From the NCBI GenBank assembly GCA_025093985.1, contig JACAAK010000007.1, forward strand, positions 2,232,001 through 2,296,000: DNA of 64,000 nt. Direction: 5' to 3'. The position numbers and the translations under genes are program-made. This DNA comes from Calvatia gigantea. Lineage: Eukaryota; Basidiomycota; Agaricomycetes; Agaricales; Lycoperdaceae. This document shows, one piece after another, positions 56,235 through 64,000 of this stretch. A model generated the notes under the pieces. That model made no database searches. It was not told where the DNA came from and was given only the letters and a program-made list of their open reading frames with translations. Position 1 is the stretch's first letter. Each line of letters begins with the position of its first letter.

Positions 56235-57369
56235 GGGCGCTCTCGTGAGTGGTGGGGTCCAGAAGTTAAGAAGGCGAAGGTGGGATTTTATACGCTCCAG
56301 GAATGCTTATCCCAATTTATCGTTGTGATGCTCGGGTTATGCTGCGACGCGATATCATTCGAACCGCGAGGTACAAATACTGGTCCAAGAGGGTCGTTTC
56401 GGCCAGGTGGTACTATGGACCTCAGGTTGGGGAGAGAAGCATATGCTTCCACCAGTCATGGGGGGTTTGCCTATCGTAAGCATCTTCCCCCGTGAGAAGA
56501 AATCTGGTGGGGAAGGTCCATTTGGAGGGGCGTTTGCGTGCCTCTTTGCAATGGAGGCAGCTATGGAGGCTAAAGCATATGTAACAATTTACGGGGTGTA
56601 CGGGGGAGTGTATAGCACCACGGTGTCGCAAATATAATAGTGATCCGTTTGGACAGAGGATGCTTGGAGGATACTTGGAGATGCTTGGCTGACTCATTGT
56701 GCCTTGATCGATTACTGGTGCTCAGCGCTCAAGCCGGCTGCTTCTAGCTGCTTCTTTGCGGAGGAAGATCTTGCTGGAGTCGCTTACAGGATCATCGTCG
56801 AAGATGGCCGGTGACCTTGTTAGTATATACTTCCCAAGTCCCTCCGCCTCAGTCGGCGCACGAATGTGGGGTTTTGTGACTGATGCAAGAGTTATCTACA
56901 TGACATTCTGGCAGTCCGAGAACGAAACTGTCAGACGTTATTATACCGCTGAATGGATGTCAATGGGAATCAGTACCTTTCCCTTCACACATAGATACCG
57001 TAGTCGTGGTAGGTTCAGCGATGAAAGCAGTTGAAACCCGACGCACGGCGAAGCTTATCCTTCAGCAAGGGAATTGTTGTCTGTGAATTGCATGAGCATC
57101 CTTCCCCAGCCTCTTCCTCTGTTCCGGCTAAGGACAAAGCATCCTCCCCGTCACGCCAAATGTACGCCGTCACCACTCTTCCCAAAGAATACAAACACCT
57201 CGGAACCACCAAAAGAGGTTTCTTTGTTCCCGGGGGATTGAACTAGAAGGCATGCCGGGCGGCGAGTGAGATCATACTTCTGTATTAGAACGGATATTAA
57301 ACAGGCATCCATAAATAGGTAGTTGATTGGTATTAGCGCTAATATTACGACCCATGCGATGCGGGAAAA
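56235..57369. other. Upstream region of GH20 copy B, duplicated
   Basis: It matches 51214-51500, about 51770-51820 and 53010-53390 of the first unit in the same order, with deletions between. A weak minus-strand reading at 56422-56697 parallels the hypothetical gene at 51457-52242. No other gene is seen. Confidence 0.5.
56286..56292 (-). promoter_or_regulatory. TATA box of GH20 copy B
   Basis: TATAAAA on the minus strand about 52 bases before ATG 56234, at the same spacing as in copy A. Confidence 0.45.
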
Positions 57370-58516
57370 TCATGGAGGGCCTCTCACCACCATAGAGCAG
57401 ATCTCCTCCACCCTCTCCTCGTACTCTTCAACAAGCTCCAGATGGAGGCAATGATACTCACACAACCCACCCAACACGTCATGCAGGTTAACGAGAATCT
57501 CATCCTTCTCATTCTTTGGTGCATCTGCCCAAAAGTCCCATGTGGCATATGAGAGTAAATTACCGATCGCGTCGACGTGTTCTAGGAGCACGGCATTCTG
57601 CAATGTAAGGTCGATAACTTCCTTGACGAGGACTCGCGGGATTAATTTGGCCTTGAATAGACTCCCAAGCAGTCGACAGAAGTTGTAGGCGGCGTCAAGG
57701 TGCTGTCGGGTCACCAAGAATGACCTTCCTGGGTAGATGCTAAAGCTCATGGCCTGCGTCATCTTCTGTTAGCGGAGATGTTAAGGTGCTATGAACCTGA
57801 CCTACGTACAGGGTTCCAATAATGATGCCACGCTGCAAACGCACTTTCCGAGACACACGAGACAAAGTACGATGCCGCCTCGTGTTTGAAGATATCCATT
57901 AACATGTGTTTGACATAGAGGATGCAGGTGGTCACTGCGACGGGTGGTACGCCCGCTAACACGGAAGATACCAACTGGTATGCGAGTTCGGAGAGCTCGT
58001 CGTAGCTCCATTCGCTAGAGAGAACGAGAACGCGACATGCGTTGGTGCACTCTCCCTTTGCACGGCTGGAGAGCACTGCTTGCAGGTGGTAGTGCCACTT
58101 TGGAGTCCAATCTGGCACTGGAGACGAGCGGGAAGAGGACGACGAGCCAGATGAGGAGAACGATTCCTCGGCGCCGGATTCTTCATTAAAGAAATCCGGT
58201 CTGATACCCAAATTCTCATCTCCGTAGTTGTCTATCCCCTCGGGTGGATGAGATGGCCCCAGCCCGTCCGGGGTATCTGGCTCGAGGTCCTCGTCAAGTG
58301 CGCTCGAGCTATCAACCCTATTGGGGAATCTACCCGAGCGAAATATCGCAAGTACACGGGCTTGTGCGAGTGTATCAGTTCCGCTGCTGTATCTTTAGGA
58401 TTGGCCTGAGGAGACCACGCTTCCTGGAATTTTGGAGACTGGGGTGGGAGGCGGGGCGAAGGTTTCGCAGATGATGATTCTGCGACAGCGTCTGGTGCAT
58501 TCGACCAGATATTCAT
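57370..58516 (-). CDS. All-helical protein, possibly MIF4G-like
   Basis: Three exons join cleanly. Exon 1 runs from ATG 58516 to about 58360 with an intron of about 40 nt (GTACTT...ATAG). Exon 2 is 58320-57807. After an intron of 44 nt (GTACGT...ACAG), exon 3 begins around 57768 and ends at the TGA at 57370. The N-terminus is acidic and Ser-rich. The rest is helical, and the NFCRLLGSLFKAKLIPRVLV segment resembles a MIF4G-type helical repeat, as in translation and mRNA-decay scaffolds. The family call is weak; the gene model is firmer. A fragment of its 5' end lies at 53406-53600. Confidence 0.5.
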
Positions 58517-59203
58517 GGTGGAGTCTGACGTTTCTGCGGAAATCGCTTATCGGTGCGACTGGTGGTAATGTAACACGGGCAAGGGTTAGTGGGTGTTGAG
58601 ACCAGGTTAGTGAAGTGAAAGTGCTTCGAAGCCGAGGAAGGGTGTCTTAATATATATGTCAGAGCAGAAACACACAAAACGCGCCCAGCGCGTGGCAACA
58701 GCGCTAGATGTCCACGCACACAAAGAACACAAGGTTAGTGTGCTCCATACCAAGGTTGCTCCCAATTGTCTCCGTCGTGCCTGCCATTTGTGCAATAAGG
58801 GGGCTTTATGAGACCAAGCCGGAACAAAGGTGCTCCAGAACGATAAACAATTGCTGGGCCAAAGTTGGCGCAGCTCGATCTCGGTGTCAATCATTAAATC
58901 AAGTGATCAAATGGAGCCACGTGTCAATCTAAGTCACGGGATCCATACAGCCCCAAAGATTCCGCAAATGAAATCTCCCGAGAATGTTTATTATGGCTTT
59001 TCTTCCATGACCATGAACAGCGTCTCCGTCTCGACGCAAGTCGTGGTTCTGCTCAAGAGACTTGCAAATGTCGTCGGCGCGTTTGGAATATCCAACCAAT
59101 ATCTCCTCCATCGTCAAGCCAAGGCCGAGGAACGGCAGGCCAAGGGTCCAGACAACGTCATCACAGGAGCAATTCCTCATGTAAGAGCTAACATGGCTCG
59201 CTC
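58517..59203. other. Intergenic region with ambiguous short frames
   Basis: Overlapping frames exist on both strands near 58929-59246 and neither is convincing. The plus-strand reading could be an upstream exon of the lipase gene, and the minus-strand one could be a small gene. Positions 58820-58900 recur at 53520-53600. Confidence 0.35.
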
Positions 59204-61391
59204 TTGCTGGACTCAATGACGTCGAATGGCCGTCATGGCCATCCAAGGAGCGACTGGAGACGTGCCAGGAATATCATCGTAAATAAATGGACGACATGCA
59301 GGGACACCCAGACTGAGGGTCTACTTCGAGGTGCGTCATCAATGTTATTCACATCATATCTTCCACACAATCCAACTGATTATCCTTATTACCTAGCGGA
59401 CACCTCTTCACTGCCCTGGCTTGAACGTACAATGATATGGCCATCCGTGTTCTCACTCCAGGCTAACCCCAACCCCAACCCCAACCCCAACCCCAACAAT
59501 CCAGAGGACGACCCACAGCCACCGGCTAATCGACGACATGTCAAGAAGCGGGATCAGGATCCGTTCAAGCTTTTACCGGCCCATGAACAGAAGCTGGCAC
59601 AACTTCCACCAGACCTCATTCACCAACTCCTCGCAAGTCCGGCACTCTACAATCCTCTGCGAAAACCACGTTTTCCGATCGTGCTTTGCCACGGTGGGTC
59701 TTCCATTCGACCTGTCAACATCACGAAGAGTCGCTTACGCTAAGGTCACAGGGCTGTATGGTTTTGATACGCGCGGGCCAGCATCTTTTCCGAGCATACG
59801 TGTTGAATACTGGTCCAACGTCTTGAAGGTTCTTCGCGATAAGTTGGGAGCTGAAGTGATCGTAACGTCCGTCCCTGGGTAAGCAGGCACATATGACCAT
59901 ATCCACAATGTATGTATGCGGTGGGGTAACAATATTCTGTAGCACTGGGTCCATTGCTTCTCGAGCTGCTCGGCTAGATGAACAGCTCCAGACCAAAGTC
60001 AGAGGTCGAGGCATCAACCTTCTTGCGCACTCGATGGGAGGGCTAGACAGCCGCTATCTCATCACTCAAATCCAGCCAACGGAATACACGCCTCTGTCTT
60101 TGATGACTGTCAGCACTCCTCATCGTGGAAGTCCGTTCATGGATTGGTGTGTGGTGAGTGACAGTGATCGAACACCAGTCGATCGAATAAGGTGATCTCA
60201 TCGAGTATTAGGAGAATATTGGTATTGGAAAATTGAACCAACAAGAGCAGGGACTTGCCCACGCGTTTGAGTGTGGCCACCCACTCGACCGTCCGGTCAT
60301 ACCTCCACCGGACGAGGTTAAACCCAAGTCTGAATCCTCGCTCTCCATTTCGTTCTCCTCACTGCCCTCCTCTTTCACAACTCTCCTCCTCTCCATAGTC
60401 GACTCACCTGCATACGCCAACTTAACGACGGAGTACCTCAATAGGGTTTTCAACCCTGCGACACCCGATAATCCAAACGTCAAGTACTTCAGCGTAGCGA
60501 GCCGGCTGTCAAATGTGAGCATTTGGCACCCATTTTGGTTACCCAAAATGGTATTGGACGAGGCGGAAAAGAAACAACGACTAAAGTTAAAGCGGCTATG
60601 GGAGCAGCGCCAAGAACAGGGTGGAATGGATGAAGGTGGGGAAGATAACGAGGGGGTACCACTTTGGGCCCAAGAAAGGGAATGGGGGAATGACGGACTA
60701 GTAACTGTACAAAGCGCGAAGTGGGGAGAGTTCTTGGGGACTTTGGAGGGTTGCGACCGTAAGTCTTTGTACCCTCTTTCAATGACAAACATTCTAACCC
60801 GTGTACGTCGTAGACTGGGAAATGCGAGGGGCAAGAGGCCTCGATATCGATCTCCCCTCACTCAACTTCAGTATATCACCGCCAAGTAGCCATTCCTGGA
60901 GCATCCTAGACTGGAGCCGTTTCGTTCACGCGTGGAAACGAGAAGAACGTATCGAGCGAAATGCGAAACTTCAAACTGCGGCCAAGAACTCGGCCGTTGC
61001 TACGCCGCCTGGTACCCAACCAGTCCGAGCCTCACCAACCCAAGACCGGGATAAGATCAACGTCCACGACGATGCTGTTCTTAAGGCTTCGACTGAGAAG
61101 TTATCGACCGTCTTCGACTGGCTTATCGACCAGATTCCAGAGTCGGCTAAATCTGCGACATCTTCCGTTTCGATCAATGCCCCTCTGAAGGCGCCAGAGA
61201 AGGTCGTGGAAGCTGCAAACGAAATAATGCACGAGTTGACGAAGAAGGTCAAGGATAGAGCCCAACGAGAGCAAGAAGAGACGAAGACGAAGACGAATGG
61301 GAGTGAAAAGAAGAACGAGCTGGAGACTAAGGAGGACCTGGAGAGGTTTTATGTTGCGCTGTCGAGGAAGATGTACGATGAAGGCCTATAA
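59204..61391 (+). CDS. Triacylglycerol lipase, Tgl2-like
   Basis: An alpha/beta hydrolase similar to yeast Tgl2. Exons with good borders end at 59330, then 59397-59693, 59752-59878, 59943-60153, 60212-60758 and 60814-61391; the first exon and start codon are uncertain. Motifs are PIVLCHG before the oxyanion region, AHSMGG with the nucleophile Ser (near 60030), GNDGLV with the likely catalytic Asp (near 60695), and CDHWEMRG, where the catalytic His codon is split by the intron 60759-60813. An AACCCC repeat gives an Asn-Pro run near 59465-59495. The C-terminal 100 residues are charged and helical. Confidence 0.8.
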
Positions 61392-61930
61392 TTGGCCTCT
61401 CCCGGATTGCAGTGCCGGCTGTATTCCTATTCGTGGCTTGTGCTGTACTACGGCTATCACGTTGGCACGTTCCCCTCACTATTAAATACCCACACACAAT
61501 TTGCATCAACAACAGGCAACGGTTTTCTTTTGTTTGTTGCTCTTCTTATATTTTTACTGGTATTTCTCCCGCCTTTCGATTTCTATGTAATGTAAAATGC
61601 AGTATGTATTTCTGCCTTGTAGGCGGTGACTTTGATATTCCACACCATCCCAGGAAAGTAAAAGCCCAAAAAGCCTGCGAAAAGAACAGGTAGTCGTTCA
61701 TGCTATGGATACAGAGCAGACGGGCGATATTCAATGAATTTCCCATAGTGAACGTGGGTCAAAGGGGACTGGCGTGGTACCACTAAAGAACGACAACCTC
61801 GAGGATGAAGGTCAAAGGTGACAAAATGGGTAGTTGCCTAAGCCATATCATCAGCGGTCAACCACTCTCAACTGTTTTGAAAGCGTGATGTCTGTGCCTC
61901 ATCCATCCGTGACTATTTCGATGCTTGACA
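61392..61930. other. Intergenic region between convergent genes
   Basis: It separates the ends of the lipase gene (plus strand) and the NLR gene (minus strand). I see nothing beyond AT-rich stretches that may serve as 3' ends. Confidence 0.5.
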
Positions 61931-63982
61931 TCATATCGGCAACAGCACTCCTTTCAGCTCGACAACATTTCTAAGACTGCTACCTGAAATCTCGTTAACC
62001 TCGTTCGATCGCTGCTGTGCGTTGCGTACCTCATATAATTGCCTTGCCCATTTCTGGAAATCCCGGGGCGAGTATGGTTCAACCCAGATACGATTGTCTG
62101 CTGCCATCTTCATCAGAGCTTTCTTCTTTCCATGTCCAATTGTATAGTAACGGTCGATGAGCTCTGGCCGGAAAGATGCTCGCCAGTTCTGGAGACGACA
62201 GGGACGAAGCAAATCCAACCGCGAATACAGCTAGGTCAGGTGTAAGCGGGGGCGTGTGCGCGTGGTCGGGGTTTCTTACATTCCGCGTTAGCAATTCTAT
62301 CTCTGCAGATGTGGGCCTGCAGTACGAAATACCAGCGAAAGGAAATTTTTTTGAAGTCGAAGTTTATCAAAGCAGGGAGTATTCGTGCGTCATCATCCAG
62401 GTGGATGGAGGACAGGATCTTGAAGAAGGTTCTGACGTGAAAAGAATAGCAAGTGCGTTGTTGGGTCATATCATGGCTTGCCCAAGTGAGATCAAACAGA
62501 GGAGCATATCGACCTAATGATATGAAGGTCAGAAGAATCCGCGGACAGGCAAGCAAGGTACTGCCAACCATGGTTATCGATGTCAGCCTTGATCTGATTC
62601 AAATGCTGAACAACCACCTCCAATAGTGTCACTGCACAATCAGACCACACACAGAAGCGTCCCGACCGAGAGGGGTCCTCAAGAAAGTCTATGAAGGATG
62701 TATGGTAGAATACGATCTGGCTGAGTTCACCTTCCCCTAGTACCATGACAGCATGGAGACACCGGCACGCATGTCGGAACTGCAGTTCCGATAAACCCAA
62801 CAAATTAGCATGTTCAAGTTGCGTAAAACGTGCTGATGCGTGTTGACAGGAGAATCCATTGAACGGTCTGGAGCATGGCGAGGGGCACACGCTCCATGAC
62901 GAGGGTATAAAGCTCGTCCAATGCTGCGAGAGGGTGGCTACGGCTCTTTTTTGTTAAACGCTTTGCTAACTGGAGGACCGCGTGTAACTGTTTCACGGGC
63001 CCAGCTGGGCTCTCTGCACCGACAAAATGAATTATGGCATGAGCGCAGGCAAACAGCCCAGCAGAGAAGTCAACAAGGGCCCAGACTTCCTCTTCAGAGG
63101 GCCATGGGAGCGCGAGCTGATATTCGCAGTCCGATTTCTTGGAACTTGTCCGCCAGGTAGAGCAGAATCTCCTTGTCAATCTCTCGCGATATGGGGAGGT
63201 TGATCTGTTGAGATATAGACTTGATATTTGGCAGGTCAAACGTCGCAACGATCTTCGGTTCGAGGCGGCTGAGGAAGATCCAAAGAAAAGGTGTGGTCCC
63301 CGCTCGAACAGATTCCGCGACAATCTTGATGATGTCAACCTGGGCTTCTTTGCGGGCACATTCATCAAGCCCGTCCACTATGATGACTCGTTCACCAACT
63401 TCTTCTTTAATTGCGGGGTAGGTGAACGGAGTTACAAACAAGTCGCGAAACTGGTGTGGTAGCGCCTTCTCGACAAGAGATGGTCTACGACGAATCTCAC
63501 TGCCCAGAAAGGCGCCGTAGGAGTGAAATTTCTCAGTGAGTTGATAAGCAATGGAAGGAAAGAAACGGCCGGGATCGTCTCGGTGATTGGACCGAGAAAA
63601 GAAGAAACTTGCACCAAGTTTGTCGCCTAGGGCTTCAGCACAAGATTGTGCAACAGCTGACTTTCCAACACCAGCAGGGCCCTTCAACCACGTCAAGCGC
63701 TCATCACTGTTGTTGGCATTTAAACCCCAGCCCGTGAGCCGCTCGATGTAATCTTGTCGGGTTCCGGGATGACACGTAGGAGGGGGGTAGCGTTCCGAAG
63801 AATCATGCGCGGCTCCTGGAATCGAGGCGATACGAAGTTTCTCAAGGCCTGGCTAGAATTAATATGTAAGGCTGTTGTAAAAGGGTTTGCCTACCAGCTC
63901 CCCTGGATCCGTCGGAGAAGACTTGATTTATAAACTGGGGATGGTCCAACACAAAGTCATGAGCGCCGTGTAAAGCTGACAT
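61931..63982 (-). pseudogene. NACHT-type NLR NTPase, probably broken
   Basis: The reading starts at ATG 63982 (exon 1 to 63895, intron 63894-63849 of 46 nt) with the LDHPQFI and HDSSER...CHPGTR motifs that precede the NACHT domain in Agaricomycete NLRs. Walker A is GPAGVGKS (near 63670) and Walker B is VIIVDGLDEC (near 63375). Two frame changes follow without a good intron, one between 63104 and 63150 and one near 62850. After them the family motifs YHTSFIDFL and DPSRSGRF appear (near 62680). The rest to the stop at 61931 is helical or undefined. Such proteins act in non-self recognition and cell death. This copy looks like a decayed allele, and upstream exons could lie beyond 64000. Confidence 0.65.
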
Positions 63983-64000
63983 GGTAATGAGAACAGAAGG

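Overview
The window looks like chromosomal DNA of a filamentous basidiomycete (Agaricomycetes). The reasons are short GT-AG introns of about 45-70 nt, a fungal NACHT-type NLR gene, a yeast Tgl2-like lipase, a secreted GH20 hexosaminidase, and chromodomain Ty3/gypsy elements like those common in Rhizoctonia/Ceratobasidium-type genomes. The genus is a guess and cannot be settled from the sequence alone.

Positions 1 to about 43,500 are a nested transposon cluster. Five copies of one Ty3/gypsy chromovirus family (about 308-bp LTRs, called family G here) lie at 1349-9480 (copy 1, minus strand, TSD AAAGC), 10581-12822 (copy 2, plus strand, 5' truncated), 12822-26188 (copy 3, plus), 26250-32602 (copy 4, minus) and 32603-42741 (copy 5, minus, only its 5' part). 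Copy 3 is split by a complete second gypsy element at 17759-25839 (622-bp LTRs, TSD ACTTT) with open gag and pol frames. Copy 5 is split, at its primer binding site, by a Ty1/copia element at 34022-42422 (408-bp LTRs, TSD GGGAT). That copia element is itself split by a Tc1-like DNA transposon at 36960-38564 with an open 357-codon transposase frame.

Three features of the retrotransposons stand out. First, family G carries a 329-residue third ORF after the chromodomain. It is in the same frame as pol, separated only by one conserved TAA and two codons. Second, the 622-bp-LTR element carries an intron-containing gene on the opposite strand between pol and the 3' LTR, encoding a coiled coil and a Zn2Cys6-like cysteine pattern. 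Third, both gypsy families show Tf1-style self-priming complementarity between the predicted transcript 5' end and the PBS, and the copia PBS matches the anticodon region of initiator tRNA-Met. Decay of family G and of the copia gag-pol is almost purely by C-to-T type nonsense changes (CGA to TGA or CAA) with reading frames kept, as expected of RIP-like or methylation-linked mutation.

Positions 43,500-49,000 are a transition zone: degenerate fragments, an 814-bp near-perfect inverted repeat (46533-47346), and a multi-exon gene for an unrecognised membrane protein.

Positions 49,000-64,000 are host genes. A tandem segmental duplication gives two GH20 beta-N-acetylhexosaminidase genes: copy A at 49080-51213 looks functional, and copy B at 54086-56234 is broken by many 1-bp insertions, one in the catalytic motif. 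An all-helical, possibly MIF4G-like gene (57370-58516), a Tgl2-type lipase gene (about 59204-61391) and a probably broken NACHT NLR gene (61931-63982) follow.
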